A stretch of DNA of 64,000 nt from Carnegiea gigantea (Eukaryota; Streptophyta; Magnoliopsida; Caryophyllales; Cactaceae). Below are positions 45,870 to 58,249 of this stretch, in pieces. Location of the stretch: contig JAKOGI010000336.1 in NCBI GenBank assembly GCA_029747015.1, positions 1 to 64,000 of the forward strand, given 5' to 3'. A program made the position numbers and the translations under genes. Each line of letters begins with the position of its first letter. The first letter of the stretch is position 1. A model generated the notes under the pieces. The model searched no databases, was not told where the DNA came from, and saw nothing but the letters and a program-made list of their open reading frames with translations.

Positions 45870-47632
45870 GTAAGGACCACGACTCTGAGAAACCTTCTCG
45901 GGTACAGTCCCCCATGAATTAAATCAAATTTATTTTTACAGTAGATAAATTTAGGCTACTAAATTGCTATCTTGACCCAGAAAGTTAGGCCTCCGTTCTA
46001 ATTTAGGAACCCAACTAGGTTCTTCGGCTAGAGCCTAGCCTAAGCTCTCTCAGCTGGATATTGATAGTAGCTCCTACCTAACCCAAAATGTGTGTTGAGG
46101 TATGATCCAGGAACCCGGTTGGGTACCTAGGCCAGCACCAAGATCGAATTTTAGTCTGGATAGTCAGAATTCCAAACAGGTTTTCTCAATTCAGAAAAAA
46201 CAAAGTAAAAGGAAAAGAAAAAAAGTAAAAAGCAATGAACTTCAGTTAATAAAGTTGTCAGTGAGTTTTAGGAAAAACTTACATGCCAAATTTACTTTTC
46301 GAAGTGCACCATAAAACGAAATGGAAATCAAAAGGAATACCAAAAAGGATGGTTTCACTTCAAAAAGGTTTTCGAAAAGACCCTGAGTAATCCCCAATGT
46401 GCTGACTATCTTAACTCTATAGACTCGAACTGAGGATCTAGATTATAGGCCGATGGTACAGTGATATGATGGACATCATCGCTCATCATCACTGACGGTT
46501 TCTACAAATCAATACGGAAAGTTGGATCCTAATTATAGTGTCAAACAATCATGCAACATATTAGTATCAATTATATCAAATAACACAAATTAAAGGTACA
46601 ATGCTAGTTCATCAAAATTCAAAATAAAGTAAGTAGTTACAGTAGGCGGGGTGCAAAGCTACTTAAAGATTACATATTTACGAAGCTTGGAATCAAAAAT
46701 CATGACAAGAAAGAAGGTAAAGAGATAAGGCGAAGATTTAAAACACATTCTTATGATAACCCACCTTATTTTTCCTAGGAACGTAGCAAAGTGATGCGTT
46801 TTAGTGATTAACTCAGTCTCTCCTTCCCAATGCTGTCAATGTATAAAGTGTTTCTTAAAAGATTTGCCCTACTCTCTACCTCTTTTATTTCCAACACTCT
46901 TATACCAAAAATCTCCTGTGATTTTTTGATGCTGTAACCGATGTAAATTTGATGCCTCTAATCATAGGGGGTAACTCCTTTTCTTTTATAGAAGTTGAGG
47001 GCATAGTTTAAATTAGCTTAGAGAAAGGAGACCTAATTCTAGTCCCATTAAAATTAATCTAAATAAGTGAAATAATTCAACTAAGATTCTAATTAATTAA
47101 ACACGGTGAATTAATCCAAATAGGATTTTGATCAGTTAGTCACAGTTTAGATAGACAAAAACTCGGAGTGGGGAAAATAAGGAACCCGGTCAAGTTTCCT
47201 ATTAAGTGAACTGGCTGGGTTTTGCTTGGGTCAAGTCCATTGGGCTAGCCTCTCTTGCTTTCTCTTTTGTTTTCCTTTTTTTATTTGGAACTCAATTTTT
47301 TTAGAGATCACTCTTTAAGGCCCTTCAAACACATAGGTTGGGGTATAATTTTTGTCATTGGGCAATTAAAAATGAGATGCCATTTTAAGGTTTCTACACC
47401 CAGTTAGCTTTACAGGCCTTGGCAATTCAGTCTACACAGATGGAAAGGTCATAGAGAACAATTTGCAGCTTTTGATTACAATATTGTCATCGAGTAATTA
47501 AAAAAGAGACGTCATTTTTTGGTGTCTAAATCCAGTCAGCTTTACAGACCTTGGCAAAGCAGTTTGTATGGATAGAAAAGTCATAGAGAGCAATTAAAAA
47601 TCAGATGTCATTTTTAGGCATCTACGGTTAGC
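45870..47632 (-). repeat. 3' LTR of a Tat/Retand-like gypsy element (left boundary unknown)
   Basis: On the minus strand a purine tract AAAGTGGGGGC (about 47636-47646) is followed by TAGATGCCTAAAAATGACAT, the usual PPT/LTR junction of Tat-lineage elements. The first 240 bp of this LTR contain two to three degenerate tandem units (47393-47622) with GACACC..AATGAC and TGCCAAGG(T/C)CTGTAAAGCT words. Where the LTR ends on the left is not clear. Sequence of similar character continues to about 45.9 kb. Confidence 0.5.
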
Positions 47633-47689
47633 CCCCACTTTGGCCAAGCCAATATAAGGCAAAACTTAAAATAATGTTCTTCACTTGTA

Positions 47690-48083
47690 GTTTCCTGTTT
47701 GTCAGTGATGATGTGATACCCAACCTGCGCACTGAGAATTCTGAGATTCAGCACCCGCCAACTTTTTACATGACGGTGGCTAATTATGTGAAATTTAAAC
47801 TTTACTGCTAAGAGGCCTGGGATTTGGCTCCCGCTAACTTCCACTATAACAGTGCCTGACGGTGTGAAATCCAAACCTGGCCGCCGGGGGTTTTGAGATT
47901 TGACACCTGTAAACTTTGGTCGTGATCGTGGTTGATGATGTAAAATTCAAACCTGGCTGTCGAGGATCCTAAGATTTGGCGCCCACCAACTTTCATGAGA
48001 ACGGTGACTGATAATGTGAAATCCAAACTTGACCGCTAAAGGTCTTGAGATTTAACACCCACCTGCTTTCGCCATGACAGTGG
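47690..48083 (-). repeat. array of about 76-bp tandem repeats, left part (5 units)
   Basis: Diverged units share GATGATGTGAAATCCAAACC, a GAGATTTGGCGCCC word and the CCAACTTTC..GTGACGGTGG word. They begin at about 47702, 47778, 47856, 47931 and 48006. The array adjoins the polypurine tract of the Tat-like element, in the 3' UTR position where that lineage is known to carry tandem repeats. It is interrupted at 48083 by an Athila-like insertion and resumes at 63326. Confidence 0.88.
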
Positions 48084-49305
48084 AGACACGTACCGCAAGT
48101 GCATGGGTGTTGTAGCCTAGAATAAATATCGTCCTCAAGGACTAAAGCAATCTATTGAGTTTTGTCCTTTAAAAAAATGTCAAGCAAAACAAGTTTTCAA
48201 TGGGTTGTTTAACGACACTAAATGACCATTAAGCAACAAATTCGAGAATTCAATCAAAGAAAAGTATCTAGGTATTTGTTTTGCCTAGCAAAGAGTTAGA
48301 TCCTTGGATTTAGCATATAGTTTTTTTTAGTTTGGATGATTCAAATGAATGCAATCTAATTAATTCAATCTTTTCTCTCAAAATAAACCGAATTGCGTAT
48401 AATCAAATTATCATTCTCTCAAATGTTCTTGTTTTAGTCTAGGCTATAGCTATTAATTGCAAATGTCTCCTCTCAACATGCTACTCTCTTTCAAGAATTA
48501 CTAAGTCAAGTTCAATCTTGTTTGTCCAATAGTGAGTTTCTCCTTTAGTATTTCACTCAACTATCTAAACATATGCAAGCAAATATATCCAGACTCACTT
48601 AAATCAAATCAATCGCAAGATAGAATAGAATAATTCCACACTAGATTAAGCAAGTGATAGAATTAGGGATCCAACATCAATATTTTGGCAAGAAAATTCC
48701 TAAATTAAAGTAAACTACTCACTCATGTTCAAATTAAACATCAACTAAATCACATCAACAAAGAGTTCAAGAAGAAGTAAAAGGAAGAGTATGCTTAGCA
48801 ACTATGGATGTTCTTTAAAGATCTTTCAATCTTCAAGTGTTCAATTGTCAATTTCTTTCTTCCCATCCTCTTTGTGCTTTAAAGTGATTAGAAAATTCTA
48901 AACTAAAAAGAGAGATGAGTGATAGGATGAGTGGGGATACCCTTGCTATCAGCTAAGGATATATTCAAATAGAAGTGCTTAAGCATTCTCAACCACACAA
49001 TGAAAGAAGATGAAGGGGTTTACAGTTTTCAAGCTCACCACAGCCTGCGGTGATTGTTGGCTCCGAGATCGTCTTTTCTTCTTTGCTTCACGGGCATATA
49101 TGAGGGGGGTACCTCAGTGATGAGTCAAGATGCATCCAATTGAGAGTCAACGCTGGGTCAAAAGATCTTAAAACCTAGAAAATACATCAAAGAAGCATGC
49201 CCAAGGTAAAATATGAAAAGGGGTGCAAATCATACGCTTAAACACACAATCCTCTTGGAAATGCTATCAAATTACCCTAAAATGATGCATATTTTAGCAC
49301 TTATA
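48084..49305 (-). repeat. 3' LTR of the Athila-like element
   Basis: 1222 bp. It is clearly homologous along its length to 62104-63325, with frequent substitutions. Shared landmarks are GTTTTGCCTAGCAAAGAGTT, the AACATGCTACTCTCTTT word and ACCCTAAAATGATGCATATT at the outer end. Confidence 0.9.
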
Positions 49306-51180
49306 AAACTCCTCAATGCTACAACCATTGCCTATCCCCAAGCAAGCTCAAGATGAAAATTGATTCACAATCTCCTTAGGAAAGACATTAGTAGCATCTT
49401 CATGGTAAAACTGACCCAAAGTTAGCCCAGAAGTGCTCAAAAACATCTAGCAATCAGATAAAGAAACGAAGTTTTCCAAAGTTCCTTAAAGACCACAATG
49501 CCAAAGTTTGAATAAATGACCTAAATTATCTCATACAGTTGCATCAACACATAAAATAGATAATGCTAGGAAAAAAATATAGAACCTCACTTTAGTCATG
49601 TGACACTCTTCTCTCATTTGTTTAAGATGTAGTAAGATTCTCTCAAGTCTCATTTCAAGGACTCAAATCTACCACAAACTTGCTAAGAGTCTAATTCGCC
49701 ATCACTAGAGTGCAACATACATCAGACAATCACAAGGACTTTATATGGGTTATAACGGGACTATGGTATAGGTGAGAGGGGAACAAATATTTTGGGAAAT
49801 GTGGAGTTAAAAGCCAAAGACTAAGAGCTAAACTCTCCCAATATTCACATGAAATACACTCCTCAAACTAATACTACTCAAATGAACAAACAAATTCCCT
49901 TACACAAATCAAATGAGGAGGATAAAGTTGAAATTCAAAAACAATTATATACAATCCAACAATGCGAAACTCTTTTATTCAGTTAAGCTTGCTAATCTTT
50001 TTTCCCCCCTTTTTTTGTGAATGTTTTTGTTCTTTTTTTTTTCCAACAAAGAGATTGGCCATAGAAATAAATATCAAACTCCTTTTCTACTCTTCTCCAA
50101 TCATTTTACAACAACTCACCTATTATTAAAACAAGGGATCTCTTATATGGACAAAAGAACACAAATCCCTTCACTAACTGACCAAACTAAACAACCAAAA
50201 GATATTTGTGCTCCAAGCTAACTCCTAATCAAAATATTAAGTGAAACTCTCTAGTCTTAGCTAAAGGATATGATATGTGTTTGGCCAAGTGCTATATATG
50301 AAAGTTCACATCAATAAACATAGGTTAAGACTCAAAGGGGCTAGCAAGGGGTATATCGTGCATAACAAGGGTTGTTGTTTGGTCTATGGAGTTAAACAAT
50401 TCAAAGAATGCCTTAATCATTTTCTTTAAATGCATATGCTAAGTGTGATTTTGAACGAGAGCCAAAGTAAGTTCTAAAGAAATGATATCTAGGAAGAGTC
50501 ACTCAAGAAAAGGCAAAGAGACTAAAATTAATGCATTAGTTTTTTAAACTAGAAGCCTCATATAACATCTAAGCTCATTAGGACTTACATGCCAACATTC
50601 ATGCACAGAATCATGGGGCAATCAATTCCTACTCAACACATTGTCAAAACATGAAGCACATTTGTCAAAAACTTATTTCCAAATACTTTTATTCACAATT
50701 AAGCATAGCAAAGGATCATACCAGACTAAAGAAGACTACCTAGTCTACAAATTTCGTCATCAGACGATTTTTTTTCTTTTCTTCAAATTGTTTTATTTTT
50801 TTATTTTGGTTTTTTTTCTTTTCGGAATGCTATGCAAAACTATTCTAAATGTCATGCCTCTAATGCATAAGAAATGCAAATCTACGAGAATGGAGCTAAC
50901 TACTTGATCTAGCTACACGAGGTTAATCCTAAAATACAACTCTAAATGCAATCATGTAAACTAGGCATTACACACCACCATTCAAATGAACTCCCCCATG
51001 CTTGGACAAAACATTCCCCTTAATGCAGGCACAAATCGCAAAAAGGGAAAGGGAAGTACCAAGAAGCAATTAAAAGAGAGGAAGAGAAGGAGGGTGAGTG
51101 GGATGGCCTTGAGAGATATGTCAATCTCGCCAAGACTCAAGACAGACCCTAAAATCTTAAAAATATTGGTTTTGGGAGGT
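49306..51180 (-). other. non-coding 3' interior of the Athila-like element
   Basis: AT-rich sequence with scattered short frames and no recognisable domain. T/C-rich runs occur at 49998-50043 and 50768-50822. This lies between the second ORF region and the 3' LTR. Confidence 0.6.
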
Positions 51181-51182
51181 AA

Positions 51183-52393
51183 TCATCCCACAAAGCTTAT
51201 CATGCCGCTTTTGGACAAAGTCACGAAGAGCAGCATTCTCAGTTTGAACATAGGCTCGTAAGAAGGCTTGCTCATCCTGAATAGATCGAAGGGTTGTTTA
51301 AACCTCATCATAATCATGGGAGGATGGCTAGGAGGAAGAACTAAGGCTACCATGGTAAGTAGTGGGGGTGGAGGAGATGTAGAATGGACAACCTCATCAT
51401 CACCACGTAACCATGGGAGATTAGTCCGATGAAGTAAGGTGGTCCTCTCGACATTGGGAAACGGCAAAAGCCGATTCCCTGGGTATATCCAACACAATTG
51501 GCCAGCCTCTACCTTAAAATTTTCATTAGATCAAAAGCGGCTTTGTCAAGTTGATCGAACTTGAAAACTCTATCCTTCGGTTTAGGCTCAACTCCCAAAG
51601 ATCAAGCAACAGGGGTGATGGTACCCCCAATTACTATCATACCTGGAGTACTTGTAGTTGCACTGTATAATTGTTTGTCTAAGAAAGACCCAGGGTCAAT
51701 CCCATCACCATTCATTATGCATGATAAAAAGTACAATTTAGACAATCAAAGGACAGTCAAACTATCATCCCCGGTAAAGACACCATAAGACAACATGTGT
51801 TGGGCCACCCATATATAAGGGTTCCTAATGAAAGTTCCCTTTCAAGTACTGGTATTGTACCTATAATCCCCCGAAATTTTATTCCAAAAACATTCGGGTT
51901 AAACTCTTAAGAAACTTGACGCCATGACAAGTCCAAACTAGGTGGAAAGCCAAACACGTCATTAAGGGCACTAATGTTCAATTCATAGAATTCCCTTACA
52001 AATAGAAGGAAATGTATCCTTCTTAACGTTTAGAAACTCAAGTAACCTCTACATGTAAGGCATTGAAGAATTCAAGGGTCAAGTTCCTATAGGTGTGGTC
52101 TTTCATTTCAATAAATTAACCCATTCCGCCCTTGCAAATAACCACCTAATATTATTCAACATCCCCATGCAGTTTAACAAATCCTCATAATAATAACAAG
52201 TAGCTACAACAACTCTACCACTCAAGCAATTATATTTAGCAATGTGATTGGGATAAGATAAACCAACGAGGCCAGGAGCATTACTTTGGGTCCATGTATT
52301 GGTTGATGTTCGGGAGGTCCTTGTGGCCCGTTGTGGTGCTTGATTGGAAATACCCACTCCTTGTGTGCTCTTAAGCTTCGTCTTTGGTATCAT
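51183..52393 (-). pseudogene. Athila second ORF, 'putative plant transposon protein' type, broken
   Basis: From 52393 on the minus strand the reading shows STQGVGISNQAPQRATRTSR, LVGLSYPNHIAKYNCLSGRV, YYYEDLLNCMGMLNNIRWLF and then, after frame breaks, REFYELNISALNDVFGFPPS with EFNPNVF. It ends with CWIYPGNRLLPFPNVERTTL and LHRTNLPWLRGDDEVV (51497-51380). This matches the protein often annotated as a putative plant transposon protein domain, found downstream of integrase in Athila-like elements. Its function is unknown. At least four stops or frameshifts are present. Confidence 0.75.
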
Positions 52394-52399
52394 TGAAGA

Positions 52400-53199
52400 T
52401 CTTTAAGTTGAGTTTAAGTGAAATGTGAAAGAGCTTGGAGAAATCCTCAATAATAGAGGATATTGAAGCATGGGAGAGAGAGAAAGTGGAGAAGTAGATG
52501 AGCTTTTTGGCAATGGAGTGGGAAAAAAAGATACATTTAAGTGAAGAAAATGAATGATTTAGGTGGTGGAAGATGGTAATGGAGACAGGGGTGGCTAAAG
52601 AGAGGAGACAATGGTGAAATTGGCGTGAGAAAAAAGGAAATTTGAAATAAGAAGATGGATGGGAAGAAAATGGAGAGATTTTGAGTGAACGTGAGTGAAA
52701 AACTGAAGAAGAATGGAGGGATGTTGAGGTTTTGGTTATGGAGGTCATGAAGAGAGAAGGAAAGGGGTAGAGAGAGAGCATCCCGAGTGGCAGATGAAAA
52801 TGAGGGTTGGTAGGGGGCTATTGCAATCAAAACCCTTAACCTCGACCTGCAACAATCCACCACGGACCAACCATGGTGGTTGCTACCAGATTACTCCCCA
52901 AAATTTTTTAGATTTTTTCCCTGTAAGGGTAGGTATACAACGATCCGTGGTAAATACCATTATTAGACCGACATAGGAATGGCTTACTACTACTAACCTT
53001 GAATTTTTCTCTCTAGTTTTTTTTCCCATCTTTTTTTTAGTTCTCGATTTTTGTTCAATTTTTCTTTTCATATATTGATAGCAACCTAAAATCTATATAC
53101 ATAAAAAAGGAAAATAAAGCAATGAAATACTTGGATTGCCTCCCAAGAAGCACTCTTTAGGGTCGAGAGCCCGACCTTCTTCCATATGCTTATATGTGA
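52400..53199 (-). other. Athila inter-ORF region
   Basis: Between the integrase C-terminus and the second ORF. Long open frames here (52371-52863, minus strand) are Ser/Phe/His-rich and come from a purine-rich opposite strand. I recognise no domain. Confidence 0.55.
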
Positions 53200-53376
53200 T
53201 CGGTGAGTGTATAGATGGTGGCTTTTTAATAGGCTCCTCTACAAATAGGGTTTAAGCTGCTACCTATTTACCTTAAACAAATCGACGTGCTCATTTTACA
53301 CCTCTACCACTCCATGAGGAAAAACCTTAGTGATTTGAAATGGTCCCGACTACTAGGATCTCAGGTTGCCCGAAAA

Positions 53377-54085
53377 TAGGGATGGCAATGGGGCGGAAAA
53401 TCCCCACCCCCGTCATGACCCCGCCTCACATTGGGGAAAAATCCCCGTCCTCAATGGGAATGGGGATGGGGATGGGGACAGAAATAAATCCCTGAGTAGT
53501 GATGGGAATGAGGACAGGGCAAAAATTTACCCCATCCCCGTCCCTGCTTCCCCACTCAATCCTCGTCCTTGTTTCCCCATCCTCAGTTGGAGAAAAATCC
53601 CCATCCCCATCCCCATCCCCACATATTAATTTAGAACTAAATATGAGCCTTTTATTTGTAAACATAATACTAAAGTTATATCGGTACATTAAGTTTAAAA
53701 AATCGTAGATCGTATGGACTTATTTTGTATAATTTGTGCATTGCTAGACTTATATTATATGAACTTGTTAAACTTTAATTTTGGTTAGATTGTAAACTTT
53801 AATGAATTTTGTTAAAATTATGTTGCATGGAGCCTACAAGAGCTTATTGTACAATTAATTGGGTTAGGATATAAGGATGACAAATTGGGCTTTTATCTAA
53901 AACTTGTAAGCGGGTAAAAATCTCCATTTGGGCTGTGTTGAGGATTAGATCCCTGCTGGGGATAGGGACGGGGGGACATTTTTTCCCCGCAATGGGGAAT
54001 GGGGCGGGATGGGGGATCGAGATCTTGGCGAGGATGGGGACAGGGAATCTACCCCCGTCCCCAACCCAGCCCGTTGCCATCCCTA
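53377..54085. mobile_element. hAT-type MITE with 8-bp target duplication
   Basis: Terminal inverted repeats TAGGGATGGCAATGGGGCGG (left) and CCCGTTGCCATCCCTA (right) match the TAGGGATGGCAA ends of plant hAT non-autonomous elements. The flanks CCCGAAAA (53369-53376) and CCCGGAAA (54086-54093) are an 8-bp duplication with one mismatch. The ends are loaded with GGGGAT/ATCCCC repeats and the middle is AT-rich. No transposase is encoded. Confidence 0.9.
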
Positions 54086-54678
54086 CCCGGAAATAACCTC
54101 AATTCAGAGTTGAACAATAGAAACATGTCGCCTTCCTCAAACAACTTCTTTATAATGTGCTTGTCATGCCATCTCTTGGTCTTTTCTTTGTAAATCTTGA
54201 AATTCTTATAGGCTTCCAACCTCAATTCATCAAGCTTATTCAATTACAACATCTGCCTCTCATCGGTCACCTTAAGATCAAAATTGAGCATCCAAATAGC
54301 CCAATACACCTTGTGTTCTAACTCCACCGATAAATTACAAGACTTCCTAAATAGCTGATATAGAGTAGTGCCTAGAGGAGTCTTCTAGGCGATTCAGTAT
54401 ACCCATAAAGCATCATCAAGATTCAAAGGCCAATCTTTATGGGACTGATCAACCATCTTCTCAAAGATACTCTTTAATTCACGGTTAGAGAGCTCGACTT
54501 AGTTGCTTGTTTGCTGGTGATAAGGGGTAGCAATCTTGTGAAAAACCACATACTTCTTCAAGAGAGACTTGAAAGGCTTATTGCAAAAATGAGTTCTATT
54601 GTCACTCAAGAGAGCCCTTGATATGCCAAACCATATGAAAATATGCTTTTCAGGAAACTCGGGCACCACCATGGAGTC

Positions 54679-57406
54679 TGCAACATGCGCAACTGAGCAT
54701 GTTTCACTATTTGTAACCTCTTCAATTAATCCCTTAATTAAAATTGATAATCCGATGATTGGGAACATTACCGCCGTCCAAAAGGACAATGCTTTAAGTA
54801 TAAGTGCAAGGTATGATATAAATAGGCATCGTTTCCAATGAACATGTTTCATCTATCAAAACCAAATACATATAACTACTAGTTACGATACGATTTACAC
54901 ACCATAATAGAATAGTACTTTGTAAGATTTACAACTTCATCAACTGAAGATTTCAAAATAAAAGTCCAAAAGTATTCATAATACAACATCACTACTAAAC
55001 CAACATAGTACTCCTACTCAGTTATTCTCTTCAACTGGCTTGCTAATATGAGGGCAATTCACTGAGCACTTACCCAAAACAAAACATAACAAGCATTTTA
55101 AAATATGAGACAAAACTCAGTATATGCATTCCTGTATTGTTAAATGATCATTGAAGAATTGATTGGACCCACTTTGTAATTCATTTTGATTTAAAACACT
55201 GAATGAGATGAATTTTAAAACTGCATTGCTAGTTATTATCTGGTACTGAACCTCTGGTAACTGATACGATCTATATATAGGTGTACACCTGCCAAATTGA
55301 TCGGGGGACCTAGCTTGAGGTTACGCGGGTAACTAGAGGGCAACTGCCCTATAAATGATAACTGATGGGTCACTAATTATGTGATAAATCACTGAGTAAA
55401 CTGATTTATTGATATACATACCAAGACATTGTAACTTTGATAATATATTTTGATTTCTAAAGAAACAGGAGATGGACAGACCTGGAATGTTTAAATGTAA
55501 TCTCACTGGATAATATTTATGCAAAAAGGGGGGAAAATGGTAGACTAGGCCTCGATTCTGTTTCAAAAATGTCATTGTAGTTATATGTAGTCAGTAAATA
55601 ACACTCACTCTCATAACTGGTAACTTTAATAGAAATTTATTAACTACTAAGTGGCACTCAAAACTTCAATGAATCAATATAAGGTAGGTCATAATAAGAT
55701 AATTTTCAAAACTAAACAAATTAAGGCAACTTGACTCAAGGAAAAATAATTTAGAGTAAAATATACCAAAGTAAATGATTGAGGTTATAATGAAAAGACT
55801 TTGATACATATAAATGGAATATAGAAGTTTTGATATTTCTGAGATGAATAATAAAGGGTTTAAGGCCAAGAGGGTATCGTTAGGTTATGGGATAACTTAA
55901 ATCACCTAGCTTAGCCCGATAACCACTGTTCTTGAGTCGTCACTCTCCCCACTTCACAAATTTCATTCTCATGCTCGTTTAACTCAGTTTTTCAAACTAA
56001 GCAAGCTTCTACATACAATGAAAGTTGTTCTACTCACTAAACTTGGTATGTTCATTGCAATATCCATAATTATTGGAAACTTTTAATTAAGCTCTCCCAA
56101 CACATAGTTTCCTTCCTTCTCTCATAAATTGAGCTAAATGCCCCTTTAAGGACCATTAAACTTTGTTTTCTTTATGTAGCCAAATACTCAAAATTTACAC
56201 CATGATTAACCCCACACATTTTTCAATATTTTTCTTTACACAGTCACTCAAAATGCTCCATAAACTCATTTACTTGCACAAGTAAACCAAACAACCTCTT
56301 TTGGTCACTTACGGGACTTCCATAAACCACTAATTTTGACAAAACTTGCATAACATCATTATTTTAAGTCAATAGCATAATCAACCTCCAAATTTCACCT
56401 AATTCACTCCAAATAATATACTTGATTCAAAGATAAAATTAGATCATGCATGGTCATAAAACCCTAAGTCATGCTCAATTGAAATTCACATCCAAACTAA
56501 TCCAAAATCATTTTACATAGCACCATACTTATTCTTTATGCTAAAGATTGAAGGATTAGAACACAAAACCCAAAATCCATCAGCCTTATACTTAAAGCTT
56601 GCATGATCATGCATGGATTCAGCTTTGCACATGACTTACACACTTCCATAATTACCTAACTCAATAAACATCAAACTAACACTTATTTTTACCAAGATAA
56701 CATAATCCATAAACAAATCCAACATAAAACCTAAAAATAAAACAAAGTTAGTTAGGGTTTTTAACTCACTTACAAGCTTGAAGGAGAGAGATATAGGTGG
56801 TTTTTGGGGGGTTGTTGGTGTTGGGGGTGATGGCTGCTGGTGTTGGGGTATTGGGGGTGGTGGGCGACAGCCTTGGGCTAGTGGCAGCCTAGCTGAAACA
56901 GCCACAAATAGCAGCAAGTAGCACCAGAACAGCGGCTAACAGTCGTGGGATGAAAAAGAAAGAAGAAGAAGAAAATTTCTATTTTTTGATCAAATCTGGT
57001 ATACTTGGCTAATATTTAACATAAAAAAGTAACTTTTTCTTAACGGTAATTAGGTACTAATGATGGCAATTAAATCAATCCAAATACACTAACTTTTTGG
57101 GCCTCAAATTGGGCCAAAATGAATTGGGCTCGGAATTAAAACACTTTGTTGCAATAAAAGTTTTACACATCTCATAATTAAATTTTTGTAATGTTATGAA
57201 AATAATTTAATCTTTTAAACCATATTTATCAGGGCCAATTATTGGTTCACCTGAAATTTTATGATAACTAAAATCCGAATTGTAAAGTGGGGCCAAATGA
57301 AAATTTTTTCCTAACTGAAATAATTAAATGTAATGAATATATGTGAGAAAATTAATAACACAGCTTAACTAAATAAATAAATATGATTTAGGATCAGGCC
57401 ATTACA
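54679..57406 (-). mobile_element. solo LTR (2728 bp), probably Tekay/Del-type gypsy
   Basis: Read on the minus strand it starts TGTAATGGCCTGATCC and ends GCGCATGTTGCA, i.e. TG..CA. It is flanked by GAGTC at 54674-54678 and 57407-57411. It has no internal domain, PBS or PPT and no internal direct repeat that I can see, as expected for an LTR left after recombination. Words such as GGGTAAGTGCTC and CCAATCATCGGATTATCAAT are reminiscent of long Tekay-type LTRs, an inference. A small G-rich stretch at 56800-56870 lies inside. Confidence 0.82.
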
Positions 57407-57577
57407 GAGTCATTAGTACTTCCACCCACTTTGAGACATAGTTGATTGCCACAAGGATGCAAAAATTAGTGTGAGATAGAGGGAATGAACCTATGAAGTC
57501 CATTCCCCAAACATCAAGCCACCTTAAGAGTCCCACTTTCATGCTTCTTTGAAATATTCCCTATTTATTGGCATCGA

Positions 57578-58042
57578 TCACATGTAAGCATAAATTTTCT
57601 TTGCATCCTTAAAGAGACTGGGCCAATAAAAGCCTGCTTGAAGAACCTTAGTAATACCCTTATCTGAACCATAGTGTCCACTATAAGTTAAAGCATGATA
57701 ATGGTAAAGGACACTACAAACCTCATCCTCCAGCAAACATCTTCGATAGATACCATCTCCACATAGCTTGTAGAGGAGAGGCTGTCCCCACTCATAATAT
57801 TTAGCATCGGATAAGAACTTTTTGTTTTGCGGATAAGACAACCCGGGAGGCAAGGCTTCAAATACTTTATAGTTCACCAACTCAGCATACCACAGAGTGG
57901 CATGGTGAGAAATGGTAATGAGTTGGTCATCCAAAAATGAGTCGTCGATTGGGAGCTCTTCAATAAGAGTGGTCTCAGGAGCCAAGTGGGATAAGTGATC
58001 CATAACCACATTTTCTAGCCCAACATTATGTCGAATCTCCAA
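57578..58042 (-). pseudogene. Athila RNase H end and integrase zinc module
   Basis: An open stretch of 154 codons. It begins EIRHNVGLENVVMDHLSHLA (end of RNase H and linker), then ELPIDDSFLDDQL, DAKYYEWGQPLLYKLCGDG and CLLEDEVCSVLYHYHALTYS, continuing with GHYGSDKGITKVLQAGFYWP and DAKKIYAYM. The H-x-x-H half of the HHCC module is present (YHYHALTYSGHYG). The CxxC half follows beyond the stop. Confidence 0.85.
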
Positions 58043-58249
58043 ATCAAACTCTTGAAGAAGAAGAACCTATCAAATGAGGCGGGGCTTAGAGTCGAACTTC
58101 TTCAATAGGGGTTTCAATGCGGCGTGATTGTTGAACACTATGACCTTGGAATTAATGAAGTATATATGACCTAAATTTTTCTAAGGTAAAAAAACAACTA
58201 CTAAGAACTCCTTCATGGTGGCAAAATTCACTTGAGCCTCATTAACAGT

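Larger units (their letters stand above)
53200..57577 (-). pseudogene. Athila integrase, split by a solo LTR and a MITE
   Basis: Pieces on the minus strand: 57577-57412 (zinc-module end and start of the DDE core, with VWG-D and YVSKWVE-like readings); 54673-54094, holding VVPEFPEKHIF, RALLSDNRTHFCNKP (second Asp), YHQQTSN and the C-terminal [20 protein letters not shown] with [14 protein letters not shown] and [10 protein letters not shown]; and 53368-53200 (GNLRS..SGPFQITKVFPHG). The solo LTR at 54679-57406 and the MITE at 53377-54085 fall between the pieces at exact target duplications. Stops in every piece show it was decaying as well as interrupted. Confidence 0.85.

Noticed and set aside
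52371..52863. Ser/Phe/His-rich minus-strand open frames of 108-136 codons
   Set aside because: Complement of a purine-rich tract between Athila ORFs; no similarity and not in the frame of the neighbouring ORFs.
53366..53708. Open frames over the MITE ends (Gly/Asp and Ile/Pro repeats)
   Set aside because: Translations of the GGGGAT/ATCCCC simple repeats within the MITE.
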